This document shows, in pieces, positions 52,238 to 61,612 of a DNA stretch of 64,000 nt. The stretch covers positions 1 to 64,000 of the forward strand of contig NZ_JACCCY010000003.1 of the NCBI RefSeq assembly GCF_013409575.1. Direction: 5' to 3'. Within the stretch, counting starts at the first letter, position 1, and each line of letters starts with the position of its first letter. Source of the DNA: Macellibacteroides fermentans. Its GTDB lineage: Bacteria; Bacteroidota; Bacteroidia; Bacteroidales; Tannerellaceae. The notes under the pieces were generated by a model, which was given only the letters and a program-made list of their open reading frames with translations, was not told the origin of the DNA and searched no databases. The translations under genes and the position numbers were made by a program.

Positions 52238-52678
52238 TTACCGTTTGCCGATAACCATTAGTCTGCTTCCATCTGTTCCATACAGAGCAATAGACTGTAC
52301 CGGCTTGCCTTTTTCAAGGGCTTCAAATCTAACAATTTTGTTTATAGCTTCCAGCATCTCCATTTCGCCTTCCATATCCGGACAAGCCATTCGTGTAGAA
52401 GCTACTTGCAGAAACTTAATTATATTTTTATGTGTGTCTGTGTATTCAATTGCTCCGGAAAACCGGTTGCATCCCGAATGACCGCTTATACGCTTTGCAG
52501 ACACATCAAATATCATAACCTGGGTTGATACTTCGGGGACTACTTTTTTGTTATTTATCTCAACCACATTCCATTCGCCATTTAAATCTGTAAAAGAAGC
52601 TTTCGCCCCTTGGGCCGACTTACATCCGAAGAATAGAAACGGCAGAAAAAACAAAATTAAAAGTATCCCCTTCTTCAT
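52238..52678 (-). CDS. META domain lipoprotein (HslJ-like)
   Basis: This 146-residue protein has a lipoprotein signal (MKKGILLILFFLPFLFFG then Cys19) and one META domain with NGEWNVVEINNKKV and GHSGCNRFSGAIEY, the core signature. HslJ-type META proteins are linked to heat and novobiocin stress in E. coli, but no biochemical role is settled. It probably sits on the periplasmic face of a membrane. It lies alone between the TonB receptor and the MATE pump. Confidence 0.9.
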   Translation of the reverse strand: MKKGILLILFFLPFLFFGCKSAQGAKASFTDLNGEWNVVEINNKKVVPEVSTQVMIFDVSAKRISGHSGCNRFSGAIEYTDTHKNIIKFLQVASTRMACPDMEGEMEMLEAINKIVRFEALEKGKPVQSIALYGTDGSRLMVIGKR

Positions 52679-52754
52679 ATAAAACCTATAAAAATTAAAT
52701 CACACATAAGTAAGACGTAGAAGCAGGGGTAAAAGTTCCAAGCAAAGATAGAGT

Positions 52755-54131
52755 TTAGTCTATTTTAACAATTGGGCGTATTAAATTCCGCAACATCCAT
52801 TTCTTCGATTTCCATCTGAAATAGAGCAAGGTTCCTCTGGAACATTCGTCCAAAGCAAAGCCTACCCACATTCCGGCCAGCCCCCATCCAAAAACAATTC
52901 CGAACAGATACCCACACCCCACAGCAAAGAACCACATGGAAAAAAGACCTATTATAACCGGAAAAAGTACATCTCCCGCCGAACGTAATGTAAGTATGAA
53001 GAGCAACACAACCGCCCGGCCCTGTTCCAATATAAAGTCGACCATCAAGGCTCCTATGCCTAAGGTAATTATGGTTTCATTTTGTGTGAACTGAGACAAG
53101 ATCGTCCGGCTGAAGATAAGGATGAACATACTTGCACACCCTGTTACGATCAACGAACGCTTCAGCGCGTACATTGTTAAGAGGTAGGTGGCCCTTTTCT
53201 TTCCCATCCCGATAAGATTGCCGGCACAGATACTTGAGCTCTGGGCTAAAGAGAGCGAAAAGAGATAGGTTACGATAACAATGTTTACCACATAAGCTCT
53301 TGCCGCCAGCGCTTCCGTTCCAAGCATGTTGATAAAATAGACAATCATCACCTGTGAGGCATCGTAGCTTATCTGCTCAGAAGCTGCCGGAATACCAATT
53401 TTCAAAGCTGCCTTTAGTTTGCCAAATGGAAAGGGCTTGAAATAGTCGAGGGGTAAACGCTTAACCAACCTGCTGAATAGAACTACAAATAACAACGACA
53501 TGGCTACACCCCGGCAGATGGTGGTGGACAAAGCCGCTCCCTGCACTCCTAAAGAGGGCATTCCAAAATGGCCAAAGATAAGCGAGTAATTTCCAAATAC
53601 ATTCAGGATGTTGATAATCAGCGTTACCTGCATGGCATAGTTGGGCTTGTTGGCGGCTCTCAAAACGGCTGATATAGTCTGACTTATTGCCTGAAAGAAT
53701 GCAAAACCTCCTACCGTACGCATATAAACTGTAGCATCTTGCATCAGCTCGGGACGAATATTCATCATCTGAAGCATATTTTCTCCCCAGAAATACAAAC
53801 ATCCGCTTATTAGTAAACCGATAGAAGCATTAAAAAGGATGGATACGCCCATCACCTGAATAAAACTTTTATTGTCTTTTGCACCAAAATACAAAGAACA
53901 CAATACAGTTGTTCCGGTTGTGGTCACGTTAAACAACAGAAAAACCATCATAAGCAGCTGATTGGCTACGCCGACTACAGCTACTGAGCTATCGGCATAA
54001 TTGCTGAGCATAAACGTATCGACCACCCCCAACAACATAATCAGGAGATTTTCGATAAATATGGGACCGGTAAGCTTAAATAGTTTACTTTTATAACTAC
54101 CGGGCTTTGGTAAGTGCCAAATACGATTCAT
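52755..54131 (-). CDS. MATE-family efflux transporter
   Basis: The 458-residue transporter from the ATG at 54131 (MNRIWHLPKPGSYKSKLFKL) has about twelve helices in two halves. Family segments GPIFIENLLIMLLGVVDTFM and the second-half equivalent GIPAASEQISYDASQVMIVY are present. MATE pumps export organic cations or other toxic compounds against a Na+ or H+ gradient. A frame extension to a GTG at 54161 is rejected because it overlaps the TAACTTTG promoter box (54161-54168). It differs from the truncated MATE at the left edge. Confidence 0.93.
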   Translation of the reverse strand: MNRIWHLPKPGSYKSKLFKLTGPIFIENLLIMLLGVVDTFMLSNYADSSVAVVGVANQLLMMVFLLFNVTTTGTTVLCSLYFGAKDNKSFIQVMGVSILFNASIGLLISGCLYFWGENMLQMMNIRPELMQDATVYMRTVGGFAFFQAISQTISAVLRAANKPNYAMQVTLIINILNVFGNYSLIFGHFGMPSLGVQGAALSTTICRGVAMSLLFVVLFSRLVKRLPLDYFKPFPFGKLKAALKIGIPAASEQISYDASQVMIVYFINMLGTEALAARAYVVNIVIVTYLFSLSLAQSSSICAGNLIGMGKKRATYLLTMYALKRSLIVTGCASMFILIFSRTILSQFTQNETIITLGIGALMVDFILEQGRAVVLLFILTLRSAGDVLFPVIIGLFSMWFFAVGCGYLFGIVFGWGLAGMWVGFALDECSRGTLLYFRWKSKKWMLRNLIRPIVKID

Positions 54132-54160
54132 GTACCGGATTTCATTTTTATTTGAGCGCA

Positions 54161-54168
54161 CAAAGTTA
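54161..54168 (-). promoter_or_regulatory. -7 promoter box for the MATE gene
   Basis: The minus strand reads TAACTTTG, an exact TAnnTTTG match, 29 bases before the ATG at 54131. Confidence 0.55.
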
Positions 54169-54251
54169 CAAGTAAAAGGGTATTAATCTATTAAATTGGG
54201 ACTTTCACTTTCTTTTTTAATAGTTGGGGATTCAAATAGGTGATTTTTCAC

Positions 54252-54259
54252 TAAGTTTG
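54252..54259 (+). promoter_or_regulatory. -7 promoter box for the M23 peptidase gene
   Basis: TAAGTTTG is an exact TAnnTTTG match 40 bases before the ATG at 54300. Confidence 0.45.
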
Positions 54260-54299
54260 TAACATTGAATGAAGTCTGACTTGAATATATCCATTAATA

Positions 54300-55598
54300 A
54301 TGACCTGCAAATATTTTAATACCATCTCTAATTGGCTTGCTTTAGTAGGAGCTTTTACTTTTTTATCCATTGGTTTTGGATGCAAACAACCAGAAAAACC
54401 GGTTGAAGAAGTGGTTGATTTACGAGAATACCAGTATGGAATTTGTACCGACTCGCTGGATGTAACACATTATGTTATGAAACCGGGTGATAATCCGGCA
54501 ACCATCTTTGCCCGTTTAGGATTTACTCCTGCACAGGCCGACAGTATCAGCCAATGTGCTTCAGGTGTACTGGATCCTACCAAACTTAAAGCCGGAATGG
54601 AATTCTGTACAATTACGACTCCGGATAGCATGGCTACCATCAAATATATCGTCTTTCCTAAATCGCTGACCGATTTTGTTGTTATTAATCTATGCGAGGA
54701 ATTGCCGGCAGCCTATCCGTTCACCAAAGAAATTACCTATAAACGAAAGTTTGTTAGCGGCACCATCAATTCGTCGTTGTGGAATACCATGAAGGAAGTT
54801 GGTTCCGATCCGCTGTTGGCTATCAAGCTATCGGACGTATATGCCTGGCAAATCGACTTTTTCGATGTGAAGGAAGGCGACTCCTTTTCGGCCATTTACA
54901 ATGAGGCCTATATTGATGACACCACGGCACTCAATATCTCGTCGATCGAAGCAGCGGTATTTACACATCAAGGCAAAACATACAATGCAATTCCATTCAT
55001 GCAGGATAGCATTCAGGAATACTACGACGAAGAGGGTAAAAGCCTTCGAAAAGCATTTTTAAAAGCCCCGTTGGACTTCTTCCGTATTACATCCAAATAT
55101 ACCAATGCCCGGTTCCACCCTATCTTAAAACGTTACAGAGCTCATCATGGAATCGATTACGCCGCACCGACAGGTACTCCGGTAAAAAGTATCGGTGCCG
55201 GAGTAGTAATTGCCAAAGGATTTCAGGGTGGTGGCGGAAACTTTATCAAAATCCGTCACAATTCGGCTTACAGTACCACCTATATGCACCTGTCTAAATT
55301 TGCCCGTGGCATACGTATTGGCAGTACTGTACAGCAGGGCGAAGTAATTGCCTATGTAGGATCTACCGGCTTATCTACGGGTCCTCATCTCGATTTCAGG
55401 GTATATAAAAACGGTCAGCCAATTAATCCGCTACATGTGGAAGCTCCCCCTTCCAAACCGGTAAAACCTGAACTCAGGGATAGCTTCTTATTGGTTAAAA
55501 ATGCTTTGTTACAGGAAATAGATAGTTGTAACCGGCTACATACAACCTCATCCAACCGAACGATTGCTTTAATTCAGTCTAATACAAATCTAAAATGA
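54300..55598 (+). CDS. M23 family metallopeptidase (lysostaphin-like), probable lipoprotein
   Basis: The 432-residue protein has an N-terminal hydrophobic stretch ending in IGFGCKQ with Cys28, a probable lipoprotein site although the lipobox is loose. A central region resembles OapA/LysM-type domains (about 50-120). The C-terminal M23 domain (about 270-385) has the zinc ligands in HHGIDYAAP and GPHLDFRVY and a metal-site loop TTYMHLSKF. It should cut peptide cross-links in peptidoglycan or activate an amidase. Its stop codon overlaps the next gene by 4 bases. Confidence 0.92.
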   Translation: MTCKYFNTISNWLALVGAFTFLSIGFGCKQPEKPVEEVVDLREYQYGICTDSLDVTHYVMKPGDNPATIFARLGFTPAQADSISQCASGVLDPTKLKAGMEFCTITTPDSMATIKYIVFPKSLTDFVVINLCEELPAAYPFTKEITYKRKFVSGTINSSLWNTMKEVGSDPLLAIKLSDVYAWQIDFFDVKEGDSFSAIYNEAYIDDTTALNISSIEAAVFTHQGKTYNAIPFMQDSIQEYYDEEGKSLRKAFLKAPLDFFRITSKYTNARFHPILKRYRAHHGIDYAAPTGTPVKSIGAGVVIAKGFQGGGGNFIKIRHNSAYSTTYMHLSKFARGIRIGSTVQQGEVIAYVGSTGLSTGPHLDFRVYKNGQPINPLHVEAPPSKPVKPELRDSFLLVKNALLQEIDSCNRLHTTSSNRTIALIQSNTNLK

Positions 55599-55963
55599 AA
55601 TTTCTGGGTAATATTATCTGGCTTCTTTGCGGAGGCATTGTTACCAGCATCGAATATCTGGTAGCGAGTTTACTTATGATGGTAACCATTATCGGTATCC
55701 CTTTTGGACTGCAGACTTTAAAATTGGCCATGTTGGCTTTATGGCCATTTGGAAGTAAGGTTACCGACAGCGGAAACTCGGGAGGCTGCCTGTCGATAAT
55801 CATGAATCTGCTATGGATTTTACTTGGTGGGATCTGGATTTGCGTTACTCACCTGGCTTTTGGATTATTGCTTTGCATTACCATCATCGGGATACCGTTT
55901 GGTATGCAGCACTTTAAAATGGCAGCTTTAGCCCTTATACCCTTTGGCAAATCCATTTCCTGA
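55595..55963 (+). CDS. YccF domain inner-membrane protein
   Basis: The 122-residue protein has two YccF repeats, each with IIGIPFG(L/M)Q (LLMMVTIIGIPFGLQTL and LLCITIIGIPFGMQHF), set in four hydrophobic segments. Its function is unknown, though it is widespread in bacteria. The start overlaps the M23 gene (ATGA) by 4 bases, so the two are coupled. The 149 bases downstream hold no other gene. Confidence 0.92.
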   Translation: MKFLGNIIWLLCGGIVTSIEYLVASLLMMVTIIGIPFGLQTLKLAMLALWPFGSKVTDSGNSGGCLSIIMNLLWILLGGIWICVTHLAFGLLLCITIIGIPFGMQHFKMAALALIPFGKSIS

Positions 55964-56112
55964 CAAGGCAGAGTAACCTAAACCCTGTATCCCCCTATTC
56001 CTTCAGCATACGGAATTCAAACTATTTCCGGGCAGATCGGCTTTAATCAAAGGTTAGTCAATCACCTTCGATTGGCTATTGAATACATTAGTATAAATCA
56101 GACTTCAATTTT

Positions 56113-56946
56113 TCAATCGATAGCCACTTGCTGTACGTCGATTTGTTGATTCAGAAAAATTGAGGCTGCTTCGGCAAACTTAGCGGCAGATTCGGTGGTT
56201 AGGAACCGGCTTACGCCATTCTTCGTTATCTTTTGATCCATCTCGGGATGCCGCATCAGATAGTCCTTCAAACTTGCAGCCACATACTCACCTTGTGCTA
56301 ACAGCGTAATTCCGGAAGGCACATATTTCTTTATTTTATCCATTAACAAGGGATAATGAGTACATCCCAATATGATGGTGTCAATCTGCGGATCCTTCGT
56401 AAAGAGGAGATCCAAATGTTTTTGTACAAAGTAATCTGCACCTGGACCATTAAACTCGTTGTTCTCAACTAGGGGAACCCACATGGGGCATGCCTCACCC
56501 GAAACCTTGATATGAGGGAACATCTTCCCTATCTCCAGCGAATAGGACTGGGATGATATCGTACCGGTTGTGCCTACCACACCAACATGTTTGGATTTAC
56601 TGATAGAATCGACCAACTCGACTGTAGGTCTGATTACCCCCAGCACCCTCCGGTTCGGATCTATATGGGGCAGATCATTTTGCTGAATCGTACGCAAGGC
56701 TTTGGCTGATGCCGTATTACAGGCAAGAATTACCAGGTGACATCCCTCTTCAAATAGTTTTTCTACCGCTTGTAAAGTAAAGCGATAAACCACCTCGAAA
56801 GAGCGCGATCCATAAGGAGCACGGGCATTATCGCCCAGATACAAGTAATCGTATTCGGGCATAGCTTCACGTATCTTCTCAAAAATAGTAAGACCACCGT
56901 AACCTGAATCAAAAAGGCCGATCGGACCCGGATTGTTTTTCAGCAT
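56113..56946 (-). CDS. murI: Glutamate racemase
   Basis: MurI makes D-glutamate for peptidoglycan. The 277-residue enzyme has Asp13-Ser14 in GLFDSGYGG, the catalytic cysteines Cys76 in LACNTASAKAL and Cys195 in LGCTHYPLL. The start at 56946 is set by a clear Shine-Dalgarno sequence, GGGAGG, ending 7 bases upstream (56954-56959), rare in this window. The frame runs to an ATG at 56982, but that codon lies inside the terminator of the upstream ompH gene. The gene follows the bamA-ompH cluster. Confidence 0.96.
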   Translation of the reverse strand: MLKNNPGPIGLFDSGYGGLTIFEKIREAMPEYDYLYLGDNARAPYGSRSFEVVYRFTLQAVEKLFEEGCHLVILACNTASAKALRTIQQNDLPHIDPNRRVLGVIRPTVELVDSISKSKHVGVVGTTGTISSQSYSLEIGKMFPHIKVSGEACPMWVPLVENNEFNGPGADYFVQKHLDLLFTKDPQIDTIILGCTHYPLLMDKIKKYVPSGITLLAQGEYVAASLKDYLMRHPEMDQKITKNGVSRFLTTESAAKFAEAASIFLNQQIDVQQVAID

Positions 56947-56953
56947 ATAGATT

Positions 56954-56959
56954 CCTCCC
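56954..56959 (-). promoter_or_regulatory. Shine-Dalgarno sequence fixing the murI start
   Basis: The minus strand reads GGGAGG, 7 bases before the ATG at 56946. Most other genes here have no such site. Confidence 0.75.
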
Positions 56960-56962
56960 ATA

Positions 56963-56995
56963 TAAAAAAGGATGCCTTCCAAAGAAAGGCATCCT
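56963..56995 (-). terminator. Terminator between ompH and murI
   Basis: On the minus strand AGGATGCCTT pairs with AAGGCATCCT, followed by six T. It ends the ompH message, and partial read-through would carry transcription into murI. Confidence 0.92.
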
Positions 56996-57017
56996 CAGGA
57001 TACAATATTGTATTTTA

Positions 57018-57515
57018 TTATTTCAGTCCCAACTTGGATTTTACAAGCGGAGTCGCATCAACTCCTGAAGTACCTATGTAAAGTAATACAGAAGGATCGA
57101 TGATATACATATAACCTTTCTCGTCTCCTACAGCTTTGATTGTAGCTTGTACTTTTTGCTGGATAGGAGTAAACAATTCCTGTTGTTTCTTCTGAACATC
57201 CTGTTCAGCTACCTGTACGAAATTGTTGATACGTTCCTGAATATCCTGAATTTCCTGCATTCTTCTTAACTTGATGTTCTCTGTCAAAGAATCTTGCTGA
57301 GCAACAAAGTCAGAATACTTCTTCTGATATTCTTCCTGCATCTGCTTCAACTCAGTTTTATATTTCTCGTTAAGCTCTGTCATTGTCTTTTCCATCGCGG
57401 AAACTTCAGGCATAGCCATGATCACTTCCTGTGTTTTAACAAATGCAATTTTAACATCCTGGGCAAATGCTCCCAGAGGGAGAATCATCATTAAAAAGAT
57501 AATAAGTTTCTTCAT
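57018..57515 (-). CDS. OmpH/Skp-type periplasmic chaperone, second copy
   Basis: This 165-residue protein from the ATG at 57515 has a signal peptide (MKKLIIFLMMILPLGAFAQ) and a long coiled coil (about 45-125, rich in Glu, Lys, Gln), the tentacle of the Skp trimer. It escorts unfolded outer-membrane proteins across the periplasm to BamA. Upstream in-frame ATGs at 57533 and 57569 would put extra residues before the signal peptide. It is preceded by the other ompH gene. Confidence 0.92.
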   Translation of the reverse strand: MKKLIIFLMMILPLGAFAQDVKIAFVKTQEVIMAMPEVSAMEKTMTELNEKYKTELKQMQEEYQKKYSDFVAQQDSLTENIKLRRMQEIQDIQERINNFVQVAEQDVQKKQQELFTPIQQKVQATIKAVGDEKGYMYIIDPSVLLYIGTSGVDATPLVKSKLGLK

Positions 57516-57569
57516 TTTCAATTTATATTTCATGTTACTAATTCTTATAAAGCGCACAAATTTAAGCAA

Positions 57570-58085
57570 TTATTTTGAATAACCTAACTTTAGTAAAACT
57601 TCATTACTGATATCAATTTTAGGTGATGCAAAAATGATGCTCATAGCCGAAGCTCTGTCTACAACTACCTGATACCCTTTCTCTTCCGATATTAATTTTA
57701 CAGCATTATAGATTTCATCCTGCATCGGGTTCATCAGGCTCTCACGTTTTTTATACAGCTCTCCTTCTGCTCCAAAATACTTACGTTTCAACTCTTGCGC
57801 CTCTTGTTCTTTCTTAACAATAGCCTCCTCACGTTTCGTTTTCATTTCGGCCGAAAGAAACACCAGGTCGCTCTGATATGTTTTGTACATATTCTGAGCC
57901 TCCTGCTGAATGGCTTCCACCTCGCCCTGCCATTTCTGAGACAGCTGGGCCAACTGTTCGTTAGTCATTTCATAAGCGGGGATATTCTTCAGGATATATT
58001 CCATGTCTATCAGCGCGAACTTCTGTGCCATGCCCGCAAAAGAACAAAGAACAAGCATCGTGCACATGTAGATAATCTTTTTCAT
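57570..58085 (-). CDS. OmpH/Skp-type periplasmic chaperone, first copy
   Basis: The 171-residue protein has a signal peptide (MKKIIYMCTMLVLCSFAGMA) and the OmpH fold: a short beta part with KFALIDMEYILKNIPAYE, then a coiled coil around 45-120, then a closing beta strand with YQVVVDRASAM. It is a paralogue of the next gene. The two diverged copies may form a mixed trimer or serve different clients. It lies 90 bases after bamA in the same operon. Confidence 0.93.
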   Translation of the reverse strand: MKKIIYMCTMLVLCSFAGMAQKFALIDMEYILKNIPAYEMTNEQLAQLSQKWQGEVEAIQQEAQNMYKTYQSDLVFLSAEMKTKREEAIVKKEQEAQELKRKYFGAEGELYKKRESLMNPMQDEIYNAVKLISEEKGYQVVVDRASAMSIIFASPKIDISNEVLLKLGYSK

Positions 58086-58175
58086 ATTCTTTCCTTTTTA
58101 TTGGTTCAACAATATATGTCAGACTGCAAATATAACCGACAGTTTATATCTCACACTATATTTCACATTAATTAA

Positions 58176-60839
58176 TTAAAACTCCTGACCGATTATGAAG
58201 TGGAAGTTACTTCCACCAGCATTGCGCTGTCCGTTAACCTTATCAAAACCATAAGCCCAGTCGATACCCATCATACCAATCATAGGAAGGAAGATACGTA
58301 CACCCACACCTGCAGAACGCTTTAAGTTGAACGGATTAAAGTCTTTCAAATTTTGCCAGGCATTACCTGCTTCAACAAAAGCCAGACCATAAATTGTAGA
58401 GGTAGGCTCAAGCAAGAACGGATAACGTAATTCCATTGCAAGACGTGAGTAAGCGTAAGCATAAGAGTTATATCCGTTGTTTCCGGCAAGGCTACCATTC
58501 TCGTAACCACGAAGACCGATTGTTTCGTTTGAATTCATAGTTGAATATCCACTCATACCATCACCCCCCATATAGAAAGTTTCAAACGGAGATCGCTTAT
58601 TCTTGTTGTAATGGCCCAAAAATCCATATTCAACACGAGACATCAACACTGGTGTACGTTTAACAGTAAGAGGTGCCAATGGAGAGAATATTTTAGCTTT
58701 GAACTTCCACTTGTGGTACTCAATAAGTTTGAACTTACCTTGATCAGTGTCTGCCATAGAAGCATAATCTTTACCATCCCACAAAGAATAAGGAGGAGTT
58801 GCAGAAACCGAGACAGAGAACTGAGAACCTCGACGCGTATACAATGGATTATCTACGGAGTTACGCTGCAACATCAAATCTAAGTTAAGATTATGACTAC
58901 TTCCATTCTGAACCAAGAAGTAAGCCCAATCCTTCATTATATATACTTGATAGTTGAGGGTAAGCATAAACTGGAAATAGTCATCCGGCCAATTCAAGCG
59001 TTTACCGTAACCAACAGACATACCAAGAACCTTCATGGACTTATCCGGATCGTATGCCAACTCATAGTTACCTCCATACATAGAATTTCCGTACATTGAG
59101 TTGCCATACATAGAGTTACCATACATACTATAATATGGATTCATACCGTACGAACTGCGGCTAAGAAAATTGCTGCTAACATCAGTCTGCATTGAAAAGT
59201 AAGCGCTTACCGAAAGTGTATTGGGACGTTTACCTCCAAACCAAGGATCCATAAAGGAAACGCTGTATGCCTGGTAGTAACGACCGTTTGTCTGACCACT
59301 TAAAGTCAATGTCTGTCCTTCTCCCTGAGGTATGATACCTTTATAAGTAGAAGGATTCAGGAAGTTCTTCATAGAGAAGTTGGTAAACTTCAAACTCAAC
59401 TTACCGATAACCCCAGTCTGTCCCCATCCGGCAGAAAACTCAACCTGGTCGTTTGCCTTTGATACCAGATTATACTGAATATCCACAGTTCCGTTTTCCG
59501 CATCCGGAACAGGATTCGGATTCATGTTTTCCGGATCGAAGTGACCCATCTGAGCAAGTTCACGTACAGAACGGATCAAGTCTTCGCGACTGAACAACAT
59601 ACCCGGTTTTGTACGTAACTCACGACGAACAATATCTTCGTACAAACGGTCGTTACCATTAATGATGATACGGTTGATAGTAGCCTGAGGACCTTCCTGA
59701 ATACGGATCTCGAGGGCGATAGAGTCATTTTCAACCTCTACTTCCACCGGATCAGCACCAAAGAAAAGATATCCGTTATTATAGTATATGTTAGATACAG
59801 CATCATCATCTGTAGTAAGACGCTCATTCAGCTTCTTCTGGTTGTACACCTCACCCGGTTTCATACCTAAGATCGCCATCAGTTGATCGGTAGGATACTG
59901 CGTATTACCAACAAAGTTGATATCCTTCAGATAATACTTCTGACCTTCGCTGATGGAAAGATACACATCAACCGTCTTTTCATCGTGATTGATTACGCTG
60001 TCGGCCAACAATACCGCATCGCGATAACCAAGTTCATTGTATTTATCAATTATATTCTTTTTATCTTTTTCGTATTCCTCTGTAACGAATTTCTTCGTAC
60101 TGAACATCTCTTTAATGCTTGTCTTCCAACGCTTCCATGCAAACTTTTCGTTTGTTTTCTTCATCGCTTTCTTCAGATCGGCATCCTTAAGCATAGAGTT
60201 TCCGGTAAAAATGATCTGGTTGATTTTAGTCTTTTCATTTTTATCGATGTTAATATCAACAATAACCTCGCCTTCCTTGGAAACGTCATCCTTCTGAACA
60301 ATCTGCACATCGACATTCTTAAACCCTTTGCCATCAAAGAATTTCTGAATAACAATCTTTGCCCGGTCAATAAGGTTCGGTGTAATCTGAAAACCCTTCT
60401 TTAAATTAAGTTTTGCTTCCAGGTCTTCACGCTCACCCTTCTTTATTCCATTATAATTAACTTCCGAAATACGCGGACGCTGTTTAAGTTTAATTTCCAA
60501 CCACACCTTATCATCCTGAATCTTGGAAGCCAGAATTTTCACATCTGAGAAAAGACCATGCTTCCAAAACCGGTTTACAGCAGCTGTAATTTCCTCTCCG
60601 GGGACGGTTATCATGTCGCCCACAGATAATCCGGAGAATCCGATTAACACGAAATCATCATAATTCTTCACACCCGTTACCTTGATGTCTTCAATCTTGT
60701 ATTGTTTCGGTGATAACGAATATGAAATAACCGGAACTTCGCCCGATTCATTCTCAACTTTTGTAGTGTCACTTTCCTGGGCAAAAGCTCCGAAAGCATA
60801 GCCAAGAAAAATAAAAAACAGCACTATTCTTTTGTACAT
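58176..60839 (-). CDS. bamA: Outer-membrane protein assembly factor BamA
   Basis: The 887-residue protein has a signal peptide (MYKRIVLFFIFLGYAFGAFA), five POTRA domains (about 48-460), and a 16-strand barrel ending in HFIIGQEF with an aromatic last residue. The POTRA blocks are seen as repeated VNYNGIKKG-type, IIFTGNSMLKD, INFVGNTQYPTDQL and IIINGNDRLYEDIV segments. BamA inserts beta-barrel proteins into the outer membrane. A barrel loop carries four tandem SMYGN repeats. The conserved order DUF6089-uppS-bamA-ompH-ompH is intact. Confidence 0.96.
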   Translation of the reverse strand: MYKRIVLFFIFLGYAFGAFAQESDTTKVENESGEVPVISYSLSPKQYKIEDIKVTGVKNYDDFVLIGFSGLSVGDMITVPGEEITAAVNRFWKHGLFSDVKILASKIQDDKVWLEIKLKQRPRISEVNYNGIKKGEREDLEAKLNLKKGFQITPNLIDRAKIVIQKFFDGKGFKNVDVQIVQKDDVSKEGEVIVDINIDKNEKTKINQIIFTGNSMLKDADLKKAMKKTNEKFAWKRWKTSIKEMFSTKKFVTEEYEKDKKNIIDKYNELGYRDAVLLADSVINHDEKTVDVYLSISEGQKYYLKDINFVGNTQYPTDQLMAILGMKPGEVYNQKKLNERLTTDDDAVSNIYYNNGYLFFGADPVEVEVENDSIALEIRIQEGPQATINRIIINGNDRLYEDIVRRELRTKPGMLFSREDLIRSVRELAQMGHFDPENMNPNPVPDAENGTVDIQYNLVSKANDQVEFSAGWGQTGVIGKLSLKFTNFSMKNFLNPSTYKGIIPQGEGQTLTLSGQTNGRYYQAYSVSFMDPWFGGKRPNTLSVSAYFSMQTDVSSNFLSRSSYGMNPYYSMYGNSMYGNSMYGNSMYGGNYELAYDPDKSMKVLGMSVGYGKRLNWPDDYFQFMLTLNYQVYIMKDWAYFLVQNGSSHNLNLDLMLQRNSVDNPLYTRRGSQFSVSVSATPPYSLWDGKDYASMADTDQGKFKLIEYHKWKFKAKIFSPLAPLTVKRTPVLMSRVEYGFLGHYNKNKRSPFETFYMGGDGMSGYSTMNSNETIGLRGYENGSLAGNNGYNSYAYAYSRLAMELRYPFLLEPTSTIYGLAFVEAGNAWQNLKDFNPFNLKRSAGVGVRIFLPMIGMMGIDWAYGFDKVNGQRNAGGSNFHFIIGQEF
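59074..59133 (-). repeat. Four 15-bp tandem repeats in bamA
   Basis: Units of 15 bases (CCATACATAGAGTTA type on the plus strand) occur four times with small changes and encode the SMYGN repeats of BamA. The copies at 59104 and 59074 differ by only a few bases, so slipped-strand change in copy number without frameshift is possible. Confidence 0.85.
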
Positions 60840-60859
60840 ATAACAGCTATTGTTAATAA

Positions 60860-61597
60860 TTATAATTGCTCGCTTGTCTTACCAAACCTACGTTCGCGGC
60901 ACTGGTAATCCAGGACAGCTTCATACAACTCCTCTTCTCTGAAATCCGGCCAGTACACATCTGTAAAATACAGTTCTGCATACGATAATTGCCACATCAA
61001 AAAATTACTGATTCGCTTTTCTCCTCCAGTTCTGATTAACAGATCCGGGTCGGGGATACCACGAGTAGTAAGATGTTCCGAAACCATTGCTTCGGTTATA
61101 TTGTTGGGAATAATTTTCTTTTCAAGCACTTCGGCCGACAATGCTTTTACGGCCTCCACAAGCTCCCATCTGGAAGAATAACTCAAAGCCAGTACAATGG
61201 TTGTTCCATCATTGGAAGAGGTTTCTTCTATGCATTGCATCAGAGTAGTACGCGCATCGGCAGGTAATCTGGAAAGATCCCCTATAGCCAGCAACCGTAC
61301 ATTATTTTTCATTAAATCGGGGGTTTCCCTGTGGATAGCAGATACCAGCAGTCCCATTAAAGCCTGAACTTCCTCATCAGGTCTGCTCCAGTTTTCGGTA
61401 GAAAAAGTATATAGCGTAAGGTATTTCAATCCGAGCTCAGTTGCCGCTTCAACCACTTTTCGTACAGAAACGACACCCTCCATATGACCAAAACTACGGT
61501 CTTTTCCCCGTGATTTTGCCCAACGGCCGTTCCCATCCATGATGATGGCAACATGCTGTGGCATTCTATTTCTGTCAATTTTTTCTATCAAAGACAT
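60860..61597 (-). CDS. uppS: Undecaprenyl diphosphate synthase (cis-prenyltransferase)
   Basis: UppS adds eight isoprene units to farnesyl diphosphate to make the lipid carrier for peptidoglycan and glycans. The 245-residue protein has [17 protein letters not shown] with catalytic Asp21, and the family C-terminal [23 protein letters not shown]. It lies 20 bases before bamA and 15 bases after the DUF6089 gene. It uses IPP made through IspH in this window. Confidence 0.97.
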   Translation of the reverse strand: MSLIEKIDRNRMPQHVAIIMDGNGRWAKSRGKDRSFGHMEGVVSVRKVVEAATELGLKYLTLYTFSTENWSRPDEEVQALMGLLVSAIHRETPDLMKNNVRLLAIGDLSRLPADARTTLMQCIEETSSNDGTTIVLALSYSSRWELVEAVKALSAEVLEKKIIPNNITEAMVSEHLTTRGIPDPDLLIRTGGEKRISNFLMWQLSYAELYFTDVYWPDFREEELYEAVLDYQCRERRFGKTSEQL

Positions 61598-61612
61598 TTC
61601 TGTTTCGTATTC

